From Crocosphaera sp. UHCC 0190 (GTDB taxonomy: Bacteria; Cyanobacteriota; Cyanobacteriia; Cyanobacteriales; Microcystaceae), in the NCBI RefSeq assembly GCF_034932065.1, contig NZ_JAYGHP010000001.1:496001-560000 (forward strand): a stretch of 64,000 bases of DNA, read 5' to 3'. The notes under the pieces were generated by a model, which did no database searches, was not told where the DNA came from, and saw only the letters and a program-made list of their open reading frames with translations. Numbering within the stretch: the stretch's first letter is position 1; every line of letters begins with the position of its first letter. Shown piece by piece: positions 27,534 through 36,270 of this stretch. Both the position numbers and the translations under genes were made by a program.

Positions 27534-28592
27534 ATGATTATGAGACCTCTTACCTTACTGCCAAAAACCTTAATGGGGGCTGCCTGTGCCTTCTCTATTT
27601 TAGGCTATGGACTCGATGCCAGTGCTGCCAATTTAGTCCCAGTAGATATTGAATTAGTCTTTGCCATAGATGCTTCTGATAGTATTTCGTCAGAAGATTA
27701 TAATCAACAAATTAATGCTCTCAATAATATTTTTACCAATCCGAATTTTTTTAATAAATTTGTTGATCCTTTGCCCACTAAAAGCTTAGCCGTTAGTGCT
27801 TATCAATTTGGTACAACTTCTGCAGGGACTAGCAATACTCCTGTGGTGACTAAAATTGTTGATTGGACATTGATCAACGAAGAGCATCCTTCATCAGCCG
27901 CGGACTTTGGGCAACAACTGGTAACAGGAAGTCAAACAAAAATTGGTAACTGGTCGCCAATCGGTAATGCAATCGATACGATAGTTAATGATTTACTAAC
28001 CAATAATTACAAGGGTCACAAAGTTATGAATCTGTCCAGTGATGGATTTAACTTTGGTAGTACCATTCAGCCGTTTTATGCTGCTAGTGATGCTTATGTG
28101 GAAGGTATAACCATTAATGTCCTTGCCATACCTGCCTCACAGTTGGATTATGGCCCATTGACTTCTAATGAGAGCTATAAGATTGCCACATTGAGAAAAA
28201 TTGTTGATCCTTATCCAAATGTTCCAGCTGACTTGAAACCGAAAAATTTTGATGGTAGTCCTGCCTTTGTGATGACAGACTATGCAGATGGACTGGTGTC
28301 CTTAGAGGTGGCATTCAGTTCAAAATTATTGAAAGAAACCGTTGGCAGTCTCACAGGTTCAGGTTCATCCACCGATTCAGGTTCATCCACCGATTCAGGT
28401 TCATCCACCGACTCAGGTTCATCCACCGACTCAGGTTCATCCACCGACTCAGGTTCATCCACCGACTCAGGTTCATCCACCGATTCAGGCATATTCACCG
28501 ATGATGCTGAATCAGTTCCCGAACCCAGTTCATTATTGGGGTTACTAGGGATTACTGTATTAGGTTTACTCGGTCAACGTAAACAACGATAA
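27534..28592 (+). CDS. Exported von Willebrand A-like (DUF1194) protein with PEP-CTERM sorting tail
   Basis: The 352-residue protein has a signal peptide (about residues 1-32, ending DASAAN). A VWA/DUF1194 domain follows, with the MIDAS-like motif FAIDASDSISSEDYN and later MNLSSDGFNFG. A Ser-Thr-Asp-Gly repeat linker (about 275-320) precedes the tail VPEPSSLLGLLGITVLGLLG plus basic residues, a PEP-CTERM signal. Such proteins are exported and processed by an exosortase, and are often linked to extracellular polysaccharide. Confidence 0.88.
   Translation: MIMRPLTLLPKTLMGAACAFSILGYGLDASAANLVPVDIELVFAIDASDSISSEDYNQQINALNNIFTNPNFFNKFVDPLPTKSLAVSAYQFGTTSAGTSNTPVVTKIVDWTLINEEHPSSAADFGQQLVTGSQTKIGNWSPIGNAIDTIVNDLLTNNYKGHKVMNLSSDGFNFGSTIQPFYAASDAYVEGITINVLAIPASQLDYGPLTSNESYKIATLRKIVDPYPNVPADLKPKNFDGSPAFVMTDYADGLVSLEVAFSSKLLKETVGSLTGSGSSTDSGSSTDSGSSTDSGSSTDSGSSTDSGSSTDSGSSTDSGIFTDDAESVPEPSSLLGLLGITVLGLLGQRKQR
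28360..28485 (+). repeat. Seven tandem 18-bp repeats encoding GSSTDS
   Basis: Units of TCAGGTTCATCCACCGAT or ...GAC repeat seven times and differ mainly in the last base. The near identity indicates recent slippage expansion, and the frame is preserved. Confidence 0.9.
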
Positions 28593-28655
28593 TCCTAGAC
28601 ATCATCAACCGGATTTTATATGTCGAACGAGGGACTAATATGCTGACTTCTTATC

Positions 28656-28690
28656 AACCCATAGGATTATTGTACCTATGGGTTACTTAT
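28656..28690 (+). terminator. Hairpin terminator after the PEP-CTERM gene
   Basis: Perfect 10-bp stem AACCCATAGG/CCTATGGGTT with a 9-nt loop, followed by ACTTATTTT. Placed between the PEP-CTERM gene and ycf54. Confidence 0.65.
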
Positions 28691-28731
28691 TTTGGTAAAA
28701 TTGCCTCTGGACAGAAAATAATCAAGAAGCA

Positions 28732-29061
28732 ATGACCACCCACTATTACGTTTTAGCCAGTCAACGCTTTCTCTTAGAAGAAGAACCCCTAGAAGAAGTG
28801 CTTCGAGAAAGAATACGAGACTATCAAGAAAAAAACAAAGAAATTGACTTTTGGTTAGTCAAGCAACCCGCTTTTATTGAGGCTCCAGAACTCACAGAAG
28901 TTAAAGCCAAATGTCCTCAACCGAGTGCGGCCATTATTTCTACCAATTCCCAGTTTATAACCTGGTTAAAATTGCGATTAGAATATGTTGCTCAAGGAGA
29001 ATTTGAGGCCCCTTCTGCCACCATACCCGAACCCTTAGCTTCTTTAGAACCAGTTTCCTAG
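28732..29061 (+). CDS. ycf54: Ycf54, Mg-protoporphyrin monomethyl ester cyclase accessory protein
   Basis: The 109-residue protein begins MTTHYYVLASQRFLLEEEPL and includes EIDFWLVKQPAFIEAPEL and TNSQFITWLKLRLEYV, the Ycf54/DUF2488 pattern. It assists the oxidative cyclase that forms the isocyclic E ring of chlorophyll by interacting with the AcsF/CycI subunit. The gene stands alone, with its own terminator downstream. Confidence 0.95.
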   Translation: MTTHYYVLASQRFLLEEEPLEEVLRERIRDYQEKNKEIDFWLVKQPAFIEAPELTEVKAKCPQPSAAIISTNSQFITWLKLRLEYVAQGEFEAPSATIPEPLASLEPVS

Positions 29062-29099
29062 TTGATACCACACCCTAAAGGGCGAGGTTAATTAGATAA

Positions 29100-29126
29100 A
29101 GCCTGCTTAGGCAGGCTATTTTCTTT
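29100..29126 (+). terminator. Intrinsic terminator after ycf54
   Basis: Stem AGCCTGC/GCAGGCT with a TTAG loop, followed by ATTTTCTTT. Positioned between ycf54 and the convergent rodZ-like gene. Confidence 0.85.
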
Positions 29127-29169
29127 GCTGTGTAGAGCCGCATAGTTTGACCTGTCGGCGTTGTTTGGC

Positions 29170-30261
29170 TTAACCATCTGGGGTAATTTCTTTCTCCTTA
29201 ACTTCACCCAAGGTTCCTAATAATTCGGCCGGTTTATTATTAATGGATAACTTAACTGCCCCCGCATTTCCTGCCCGAATGATGAGAGTTTCTTGCGCTT
29301 TCCAAGTTTGTTGTGCGCCTTTTTCTAAAATGCCCTCATATTCCGTTTTACCATCCACTTCTACCTTTAACCAAGAATCGTCTTCTAGTTGCACGGCGGC
29401 ACTCACGGGGCCGGTTGGGGCTACCCCAGGACTCACAGTCGGCTCTGGCGTTGGGGTAGCGGGGGCTTCTGGGGGCGTTTCAGAGGCAACGGAAGCGTTG
29501 TTACTGACAACCTCTGGTTGAGGGGTTTCAGGCTTTTCTATGGTGGGTGTAACCGATATTGGTGCTTCTGTTGGCGTTGCTAATAGGGGAGAGGGTTTTT
29601 CAGAAGAAATAAACTTTTCGGGGTTTGGGGCTGCAGTAGACTCAGTTATGGCTGGAGATTTTGATTGGGACTGGGTTGGGGAATTTTTGACTTGCTGCGT
29701 TGGATTATTTTTCGCTCTGGTTTCAGAAACAGGAGGGCGAGAAAATAAATAAAATAGTCCCCCAATAGCAACCCCTAAAAGGAGAAGATAGACCCAAATT
29801 AGTTTCAATTGTTTGGGTAAAGTCACCTGAGTTTTTTCCGTTGTTTCTTGAGAGAACTCAGGTAGGTTTCTGGGTTGAGAAGCCACCGTAACCGCCGATT
29901 TTTTGGGCTTATGAGTGGCTTTGGGGGGAGGTTCTTGGCCAAGACTATCTTCAATGAGAGGTGGGGCCACCAAATTAGGGGAAATTTCCGGTTTCTCCTC
30001 CCTTTGGGCCGCAATTTTGTGAGAGATGGCCTGACCATCTAATTGCACTGCCTCTCCATAACGGCGGATAAACCCTTGTACATAGATTAATTCGGGTAAC
30101 TGCTCAATGTTACCCCCTTCTAAGGCCTTTAACATCGGCAACCGAATAAAGGTCATAGAGGCTAATTGTTCCAGACTCAAAGCCTGTTTAAGACGTTGTT
30201 GGCGTAAATAATTACCAATTTCTTTAATTTGTTCTGCTTGGGTAACACTATATTTGCTCAT
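29170..30261 (-). CDS. rodZ: RodZ-like helix-turn-helix membrane protein (DUF4115)
   Basis: The 363-residue protein has an N-terminal HTH_25 domain (IGNYLRQQRLKQALSLEQLA to YVQGFIRRYGEAVQLD, about residues 10-75). One membrane helix follows near residue 155-172 (WVYLLLLGVAIGGLFYLF), then a long Pro/Ser/Thr-rich linker. The C-terminal DUF4115 domain contains EDDSWLKVEVDGKTEYEG. RodZ links MreB filaments to the elongation machinery, and the role here is inferred from this domain order. Confidence 0.87.
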   Translation of the reverse strand: MSKYSVTQAEQIKEIGNYLRQQRLKQALSLEQLASMTFIRLPMLKALEGGNIEQLPELIYVQGFIRRYGEAVQLDGQAISHKIAAQREEKPEISPNLVAPPLIEDSLGQEPPPKATHKPKKSAVTVASQPRNLPEFSQETTEKTQVTLPKQLKLIWVYLLLLGVAIGGLFYLFSRPPVSETRAKNNPTQQVKNSPTQSQSKSPAITESTAAPNPEKFISSEKPSPLLATPTEAPISVTPTIEKPETPQPEVVSNNASVASETPPEAPATPTPEPTVSPGVAPTGPVSAAVQLEDDSWLKVEVDGKTEYEGILEKGAQQTWKAQETLIIRAGNAGAVKLSINNKPAELLGTLGEVKEKEITPDG

Positions 30262-30326
30262 CGGTCTTTTATGATCAAGAAAGATTTTAAAAAAGAGACG
30301 CTAGAAAAGGGGCAGTAGATTCCGAA

Positions 30327-31211
30327 TTATTGTACGGTAACATTGGTAACAGTACCTTGTTCAAGATCAACAGTGCATTCGTAATTAACTTGACTCTGTT
30401 GAAACCCAGAGGTTAAAACCGCTGAACCTCTTACCCCTTCTTGGTTGTCAGAGATGTAAAAAGTATCAGCAGAGTCTCGAAATTCGATACGGCGGCCCGT
30501 TCCTAAATTGATGCCGATAATACCACCAATATTAATTTGATTGCTAGAGATACGCTGACGAATATTGTCTTGACACAAACGAATGATTTCTTGGGTATTT
30601 GCCCTTGGGCGATTGCTGTTGCTACTATCGGGACTATAGCTAATTTTGGTTACTTTTCCTTGTCGAATATCGACGTTACAATCAAACCGATAATTTTGAT
30701 TCGGTTGTCTTGACTGTTGAATGAGGGCAATACCGCGCACCCCTTCTTCCGTATTAGAAATGGAATAGGTTTCTGGATTTTGATTAAACTCTACTAACCC
30801 ATCTCTATCTCGTTTGACCACATTTCGCAATTCATCCTGACAGAGACGGATGCTAGATGTTCCGACATTTTCCTCAAAAGTGTAACTCGATTGACTAATT
30901 AAGCCATCGGTGACATTAATAGTACAGTTATAGCTCAAGGGTCGTTCATTGTTGCGGCCTTGTATCCTCGCCCGACCTCGAATTGATTGTTGTCCACCAG
31001 AAAGGGGCGATTTCTCTACAGAGTCAAAGGTCATATTCACCCTATCTCGGCCTTGGTTGTTAGCTAATTTAACTTTAATTGATGTTTGACAAAGATTAAC
31101 GATTAAATTATCGACAGTTTCTTGAGCTAGGGTAAGTTTTGGCGGATTAATTAAACTGAGCAGTAAGGTAGTTGTTAGACAAATACTACCCAACTTTTTA
31201 GACATAAACAT
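30327..31211 (-). CDS. Secreted protein with three tandem Cys-pair repeats, unknown function
   Basis: The 294-residue protein has a signal peptide (residues about 1-30, LTTTLLLSLINPPKLTLAQE). It contains three repeats of about 80-90 residues. Each starts near (V/I)xLCQ and ends with C-T/N-V...G.(V/I)(T/S), so two Cys per repeat could form a disulfide. The second and third repeats share SN/DN-EGVRG. I recognise no named family. It probably resides in the periplasm. Confidence 0.75.
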   Translation of the reverse strand: MFMSKKLGSICLTTTLLLSLINPPKLTLAQETVDNLIVNLCQTSIKVKLANNQGRDRVNMTFDSVEKSPLSGGQQSIRGRARIQGRNNERPLSYNCTINVTDGLISQSSYTFEENVGTSSIRLCQDELRNVVKRDRDGLVEFNQNPETYSISNTEEGVRGIALIQQSRQPNQNYRFDCNVDIRQGKVTKISYSPDSSNSNRPRANTQEIIRLCQDNIRQRISSNQINIGGIIGINLGTGRRIEFRDSADTFYISDNQEGVRGSAVLTSGFQQSQVNYECTVDLEQGTVTNVTVQ

Positions 31212-31252
31212 GGTTTGAATCTCCGATTGCTTATCTATTAAAAATTTTATCG

Positions 31253-31945
31253 TTAGGCTAAAACTTTTTCAACTCGCTCTAATTCTAAATCGGAAAAATA
31301 ATCAATCGCCCAATCAGAAATCCTCTGCATAAAATGATAAGGATAAGTATTGGCAATTCCCACCACTTGCATTCCTGCTTTTTTTGCGGCTGTAATGCCG
31401 ATAGGAGTATCTTCAATTACTAAACAATTTTCCGGTTTTAATTGCAAAGTATGATCAATTTGGTTGAGACGGTCAACCGCTAATAAATAACCATCGGGTT
31501 CCGGTTTACTGCTGGTAATTTCATCCCCCCCCACAATCACATCAAAATAACTAATTAGCTCAGCTTTGTTTAAAATAAATTCAACTTCAGAAACCAGGGA
31601 GCCAGTAACTAACCCAATTTTCAGATTTCGTTGTTTTATTAAAATTAAAAAATCATTTAATTCAGGATAAATAGGGAGTGAGCGCAGGTTATCAATTTCT
31701 TGACGATAGTATTTAGTTTTCGTTTCAATTAATTGATCTAAATATTCATCAGAAACGACCCGTCCCCGACGAGATAAAATGTCTTTTAGACAAGCGCGAT
31801 CACTTCTTCCTAAACACAATTCCTGATACTCTGAGACATCAGGACGTAAGTTTTCTCCTAATAAAAGTTCATTAATGAGATCTTGATGAATTGATTCATC
31901 ATTAATAATCACACCATTAAAGTCGAAGAGAACAGCCTTTAACAT
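31253..31945 (-). CDS. HAD family hydrolase, beta-phosphoglucomutase-like
   Basis: The 230-residue protein is a class IA haloacid dehalogenase-type phosphatase. Motif I is AVLFDFNGVIIND, with the nucleophile Asp present but the second acidic residue replaced by Asn. Motif II is VTGS and motif III/IV is CLVIEDTPIGITAAKKAGM. A helical cap follows motif I. The Asp-to-Asn change may lower phosphatase activity. The substrate is unknown. Confidence 0.88.
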   Translation of the reverse strand: MLKAVLFDFNGVIINDESIHQDLINELLLGENLRPDVSEYQELCLGRSDRACLKDILSRRGRVVSDEYLDQLIETKTKYYRQEIDNLRSLPIYPELNDFLILIKQRNLKIGLVTGSLVSEVEFILNKAELISYFDVIVGGDEITSSKPEPDGYLLAVDRLNQIDHTLQLKPENCLVIEDTPIGITAAKKAGMQVVGIANTYPYHFMQRISDWAIDYFSDLELERVEKVLA

Positions 31946-32033
31946 CTCATGTTCCTTGCTTAAAAAAACAATTATTCTCGACTATTATATAGCGTTGACA
32001 AACATCTTGGTTGTGACCGTTTAAAGGGCGATG

Positions 32034-32498
32034 TTACTCTTCAAGTTTTGAAGTTATAGCCAAGGGTTTTTCAAGAGTTGATGTGTTGTGAAATTCAACG
32101 TTTTTGCCATCTCCACAGGGAGCTAAAGTTTGAAGGAAAAATTCTTGTGTTTGGTTAAGTTCATTAGCCACTAACACCCTTGCTTGATGACCATGATGCA
32201 AGACTTGAGCGCGATCGCATTCTTCGTAAGCATAGATAATCAACAGATCCCCTGGTTGACATAATAAAGCAGCCCCGCCATTGGGACAAATTTCTCCTTT
32301 TCCCGTTTCTCCTGGAATCACATAGGTCGAAAAACGATGACCATTATTAAGGTTGATAATATCAACTTCCTCAAGAGGTAAAATACCGACGAGATCCAGC
32401 AAGATAGGATCAACGGTAATACTCCCTACATAATTAACATTTGCCTCGGTTACGCGCACCCGATGCAACTTAGCGTGCATTAACCTGATGATTCCCAT
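32034..32498 (-). CDS. panD: Aspartate 1-decarboxylase
   Basis: The 154-residue proenzyme makes beta-alanine for pantothenate and CoA. It self-cleaves before Ser to give a pyruvoyl cofactor, and the site is visible in [11 protein letters not shown] (Gly25-Ser26 in this numbering). [12 protein letters not shown] holds the conserved Lys, and [11 protein letters not shown] the Arg and Tyr of the active site. The C-terminal tail is a little longer than in E. coli. Confidence 0.95.
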   Translation of the reverse strand: MGIIRLMHAKLHRVRVTEANVNYVGSITVDPILLDLVGILPLEEVDIINLNNGHRFSTYVIPGETGKGEICPNGGAALLCQPGDLLIIYAYEECDRAQVLHHGHQARVLVANELNQTQEFFLQTLAPCGDGKNVEFHNTSTLEKPLAITSKLEE

Positions 32499-33362
32499 AG
32501 TTTTTAGTTTGCGCTCATCTTCTTTCTATCCTATCGCTCTTACAGTCACAATTGTGGGGAACATTTTTGTCAAGGTTTCGAGAAATTTCGGTGAGGGATG
32601 TGACACTTTATGTTGTCGCACCCCGTCGGGTTTATTAGGGACTGGACAGGCTATTAATAGAGTAGCTCTGTTAGCCAGTCTATCAGACCTGTGTGATGAG
32701 TGTAATTAGGTGGTGTGAGATGTTTGAGAAATTTTTTGGAGCTTGTACAATTACCTTGGGGCTTTATCTGTGCTTACGATTAAGCAATGTGATTCCTGGG
32801 TCTTCTCAAGTTCTAATGTTCAAATTATCCCAACTTGAGCATTTTTCTTGGCCGGCACTTCAAGAGTCGGTAAAGTCTAATGAGCTTTCTAAATTGAGAT
32901 CTCGGACACCCCTTAGTCCGAAAGTTATCGCTTATTGATGGTTTCCGTCCCTCACCGCTTCTGGGAAGGGACTAAGCTATTGAATCATCTAAATTGTTAA
33001 TTGAGACTGAGGGGGAGTAGAGACAACGGGTTTGAGAGTTTGTACCAAAACTCCAAATAAGCGTTTTAAATGCACAATAGCTTAGCAACGGGCGCAGGTT
33101 TTACCTGATCAAATAAGGGGACAAGAATTCTCAAAACATCCCAATTTACTCCTCACCAGTCCCTTAACAATAAAATAAAGTAATGGTTATTGAGACTCCC
33201 AGGAAAATTACGGAAACCACGATCCTGATGAGTGAAATTTCCCTAAAATCCCTCAAGTAAATTTTCGAGATATTTTCTAAATTAAAATCAAGACTCTTCT
33301 TATTCCGTCTCAAGTTTGCTTGTCTTAATTGATCGATTTTCTTTTTTCTAGAGAACTAACCT
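32499..33362. other. 864-bp intergenic region between panD and a hypothetical gene
   Basis: It contains only weak coding candidates. One is an ATG frame at 32720-32938 (73 codons, hydrophobic start MFEKFFGACTITLGLYLCL) with no clear ribosome binding site or family; I would not call it without expression data. The block AAATGCACAATAGCTTA near 33070 echoes one near 12499. TTACTCCTCACC near 33148 resembles but does not match the Yfr1 sRNA core. Confidence 0.5.
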
Positions 33363-33671
33363 ATGATGACTTCTCAACCCCTAGAGGCTTTCTTTACTCA
33401 TATCCAGCTACAAGCAATTATTCATCAAGTAGAGGAAAGCATTGCCCTAGATTATGCTTGGCTAAACTTTCAGCGTAATAGTGGACAGATTTCTCGACAA
33501 GACTATTATGAACTTCTTTGGGAAATCACGGCTGACGCGACAACGACAGAAGATGGGTGGGAATATTACCTTACTTTTGCCGAATGGGTGACTTCTCTAA
33601 CCAATGAATATTATGTCAAATATTGGTTTGAATTGGAGACTTTTCTCGATATCATCGATTTAAAAGATTGA
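33363..33671 (+). CDS. Conserved hypothetical protein, 102 aa
   Basis: An acidic, aromatic-rich soluble protein (FTHIQLQAIIHQVEESIALD; DGWEYYLTFAEWVTSL). Family not recognised. Two Met codons begin the frame, so the start is 33363 or 33366. It lies alone, convergent with the fasciclin gene. Confidence 0.6.
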   Translation: MMTSQPLEAFFTHIQLQAIIHQVEESIALDYAWLNFQRNSGQISRQDYYELLWEITADATTTEDGWEYYLTFAEWVTSLTNEYYVKYWFELETFLDIIDLKD

Positions 33672-33684
33672 GTTAAAACTATGA

Positions 33685-33710
33685 TAGAGACGTTATCAAT
33701 AACGTCTCTA
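33685..33710. repeat. Palindrome TAGAGACGTTAT-CA-ATAACGTCTCTA
   Basis: A 12-bp perfect stem with a two-base loop in a convergent intergenic space. The AGAGACGTT core matches the palindrome inside the element at 12580-12680. The A-run lies on the wrong side for a plus-strand intrinsic terminator. Confidence 0.75.
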
Positions 33711-33740
33711 AAAAAAACCTTAATGAAGTAGAAATAAGGT

Positions 33741-34541
33741 TTAGTTATTGGGGGGTAAAATGACCTGATCAATCACATGAATTACGCCATTGCTGGTCAT
33801 AATATCAGGTTTAAGCACTGTCGCATCATTGGCTTTAACGGAGTCTCCTAACTCAATCCTAACCATACTACCTTCTACGGTTTTTACCTCTCCCGTTTTC
33901 AGATCTTTTGACATGACCATACCCGGTACGACATGATAGGTCAAAATCGCGGTTAATTTTGCCTTATTTTCGGGTTTGAGTAAGTCCTTAACGGTTTCTT
34001 CTCCTAGGGCAGCAAAGGCTTCATCCGTGGGTGCAAATATGGTAAATGGCCCTTCTCCTGATAAATTTTCCACTAACCCAGCGGCTTTTAGGGCTGCTAC
34101 TAAGGTTTCAAACTTCCCCGCAGCGATTGCTGTTTCCACGAGATTCATCTCAGCTTTGTTGGTTTCTTTCACCTCAGAAGATTCACTAGAAGTCTCGTCT
34201 TTATTCATTTCAGGATTTCCAGTTTCCGTCATCGCCGGAGATTCATTTGTTTCTGTGGTGACGGGGGCCTCACTAGAAGTCTCATTTCCAGTTTCCGTCG
34301 TGGTCGGAGACTCACTAGGTTTGAGTTTATTTACTTCTGTTTCTGTGGTGACGGAGGAATCAATAGAAGTCTCATTTTCATTCATTTGAGGCTGTTCTGT
34401 TTCCGTCATTGTCGGAGACTCGCTCGGTTTGACTTTATCTGCCATGGCGGGAGAAAAGGAACCAACAATTGCCATTGTCAATCCTAACAAGGCAGAAAGA
34501 CATTTAAGTCTGGAATTAATCAAAAAAGATGGTCTTAACAT
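33741..34541 (-). CDS. Secreted fasciclin-domain protein
   Basis: The 266-residue protein has a signal peptide (about 1-34, ending SPAMAD). A low-complexity Ser/Thr/Glu-rich region follows (about 35-130), with repeated TETE/TETGN and SESP units. One fasciclin domain (about 132-266) contains [36 protein letters not shown] and ILTYHVVPG, ending [14 protein letters not shown]. Fasciclin domains mediate adhesion, so a cell-surface or periplasmic adhesive role is inferred. Confidence 0.92.
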   Translation of the reverse strand: MLRPSFLINSRLKCLSALLGLTMAIVGSFSPAMADKVKPSESPTMTETEQPQMNENETSIDSSVTTETEVNKLKPSESPTTTETGNETSSEAPVTTETNESPAMTETGNPEMNKDETSSESSEVKETNKAEMNLVETAIAAGKFETLVAALKAAGLVENLSGEGPFTIFAPTDEAFAALGEETVKDLLKPENKAKLTAILTYHVVPGMVMSKDLKTGEVKTVEGSMVRIELGDSVKANDATVLKPDIMTSNGVIHVIDQVILPPNN

Positions 34542-34749
34542 AGTTTTCCTTTCGTGAGTAAAGCATTAGGATAACTTTTCTATAAGATGATATATAAAAG
34601 TAAAAATCTCGACAAACCTTAAGCTGTTGTGAATTCAACAAATTTGAATATAGGGTTTTTCAGATGGATGAGATACACTGCATTAGGAGTAAAACCCTTA
34701 TATAATGGTTTTACTCCTGAATTATCCTATAGCTTCTCATAAAACCACG

Positions 34750-35649
34750 ATGAAAAAAAATGTAACTAATGACCATTCTCAACTCACATCAATTCCCCTT
34801 TGGTTAAAACGTCCGATTGGGAAAGCCAGTGAACTTTCTACCGTTCAAAAAATTATTAAACAACGGAATATTCATACTATTTGTGAAGAAGGCCGTTGTC
34901 CCAACCGAGGAGAATGTTACAGCAATAAAACCGCTACTTTTTTATTAATGGGGCCCATTTGCACCCGTTCTTGTGCCTTTTGCCAAGTGGATAAAGGTCA
35001 TGCACCCATGGCATTAGACCCTGATGAACCCCAAAAAGTCGCAGAATCGGTTAAATTATTAGGGTTACGCTATGTGGTCTTAACAGCAGTGGCCAGGGAT
35101 GATTTAGCTGATGGTGGGGCCCAATGGTTTGTTAAGGTTATGGAGGCCATTCGACAGCTAAATTCTGACACAAAAATTGAAGTGCTAACCTCTGATTTTT
35201 GGGGCGGGAAAGAAGGGAAACTTAGTCAAAAACAACGGGTTGAAACTGTCGTTAAAGCTCAACCAGCTTGTTATAATCATAATGTAGAAACGGTTCAACG
35301 TTTACAAGGACCAGTGAGACGGGGAGCTAAATATGAGCGATCACTTGATGTTCTAAAATGGGTTAAAGAACTTGAGCCAAAAATGCCAACAAAATCGGGT
35401 TTGATGTTAGGTCATGGAGAAACCGAGTCAGAAATTATAGAAACCTTAAAAGATTTAAGAAGGGTTGACTGCGATCGCCTCACTTTGGGACAATATATGC
35501 GTCCTTCTTTAGACCATCTTCCTGTGCAGAAATATTGGACTCCTGATGAGTTTGAACACTTAGGAGAAATCGCGCACTCCCTGGGATTTTCTCATGTTCG
35601 TTCTGGCCCCTTAGTTCGTAGTTCTTATCATGCAGGAGAGGAAGGATAA
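34750..35649 (+). CDS. lipA: Lipoyl synthase
   Basis: Radical SAM enzyme that inserts sulfur into octanoyl groups on lipoyl domains. The auxiliary cluster motif [12 protein letters not shown] and the radical SAM motif CTRSCAFC are both intact, as is the C-terminal [13 protein letters not shown] with the conserved Ser. I prefer the ATG at 34750 ([13 protein letters not shown]); an upstream frame start at 34705 adds 15 unlikely residues. 300 residues is normal length. rnhA follows after 35 bp. Confidence 0.95.
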   Translation: MKKNVTNDHSQLTSIPLWLKRPIGKASELSTVQKIIKQRNIHTICEEGRCPNRGECYSNKTATFLLMGPICTRSCAFCQVDKGHAPMALDPDEPQKVAESVKLLGLRYVVLTAVARDDLADGGAQWFVKVMEAIRQLNSDTKIEVLTSDFWGGKEGKLSQKQRVETVVKAQPACYNHNVETVQRLQGPVRRGAKYERSLDVLKWVKELEPKMPTKSGLMLGHGETESEIIETLKDLRRVDCDRLTLGQYMRPSLDHLPVQKYWTPDEFEHLGEIAHSLGFSHVRSGPLVRSSYHAGEEG

Positions 35650-35684
35650 GTAATCAATTTCTGAATTTTTGTTGATAATTTATC

Positions 35685-36164
35685 ATGACTAATTCTCTCA
35701 AAAAAGTTCTGATTTATACTGATGGTGCTTGTTCTGGCAACCCAGGAAAAGGCGGTTATGGGACACTTTTAATTTATAATGAACACCGCAAAGAGTTATC
35801 AGGAGGCTTTCGATTAACGACGAATAACCGCATGGAAATGATGGCAGCTATTATCGGATTAGAAGCCCTAACAATGGACTGTGCTGTTACTTTATATACT
35901 GATTCTCGTTATTTAGTGGATGCCATAACAAAAGGATGGGCAAAGAAATGGCAAGCAAATGGATGGAAACGTAATCAAAAAGAGTCAGCAAAAAATCCTG
36001 ATTTGTGGCAAAAATTATTGACTTTATGTAATCAACATGACGTTGAATTTGTGTGGGTTAAAGGCCATGCTGGACACCCCGAAAACGAATATTGCGATCG
36101 CTTAGCTGTACAAGCATCACAACAACAAGATTTACCTATTGATGAAGTCTATGAGAAACAATAA
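35685..36164 (+). CDS. rnhA: Ribonuclease HI
   Basis: The 159-residue enzyme cleaves RNA in RNA-DNA hybrids. Catalytic acidic residues are visible in [43 protein letters not shown] and [17 protein letters not shown]. Full length and motif set indicate an active enzyme. Same strand as lipA, 35 bp apart. Confidence 0.96.
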   Translation: MTNSLKKVLIYTDGACSGNPGKGGYGTLLIYNEHRKELSGGFRLTTNNRMEMMAAIIGLEALTMDCAVTLYTDSRYLVDAITKGWAKKWQANGWKRNQKESAKNPDLWQKLLTLCNQHDVEFVWVKGHAGHPENEYCDRLAVQASQQQDLPIDEVYEKQ

Positions 36165-36233
36165 ATAATGTTGTATTTCTTATCGGTTCTTCAGGACATA
36201 TTATTCTAAATTAGATAAAACAAAATAAGATTA

Positions 36234-36254
36234 GGGTTTAACCGTGTTAAACCC
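36234..36254. repeat. Hairpin GGGTTTAAC-CGT-GTTAAACCC
   Basis: A 9-bp perfect inverted repeat between the convergent rnhA and chelatase genes. It is flanked by AGG/CCT-type extensions and resembles the other short palindromic repeats of the window in placement. Confidence 0.6.
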
Positions 36255-36270
36255 CTACAAATCATTATGA

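Noticed and set aside
28280-28548. Alternative frames through the GSSTDS repeat
   Set aside because: Out-of-frame readings of an 18-bp repeat; the PEP-CTERM frame is continuous and has a signal peptide and sorting tail.
32488-32938. Two short plus-strand frames upstream of the 33363 gene
   Set aside because: No family, weak or absent ribosome binding site and no conserved-looking composition; recorded only as part of the intergenic region.
33148-33160. TTACTCCTCACC as a Yfr1 small RNA core
   Set aside because: The Yfr1 core is ACUCCUCACAC; this differs in the final bases and lacks the expected flanking hairpins.
33685-33720. Palindrome as an intrinsic terminator for the 33363 gene
   Set aside because: The bases after the stem on the plus strand are A, not T, so it is better explained as a dispersed repeat.
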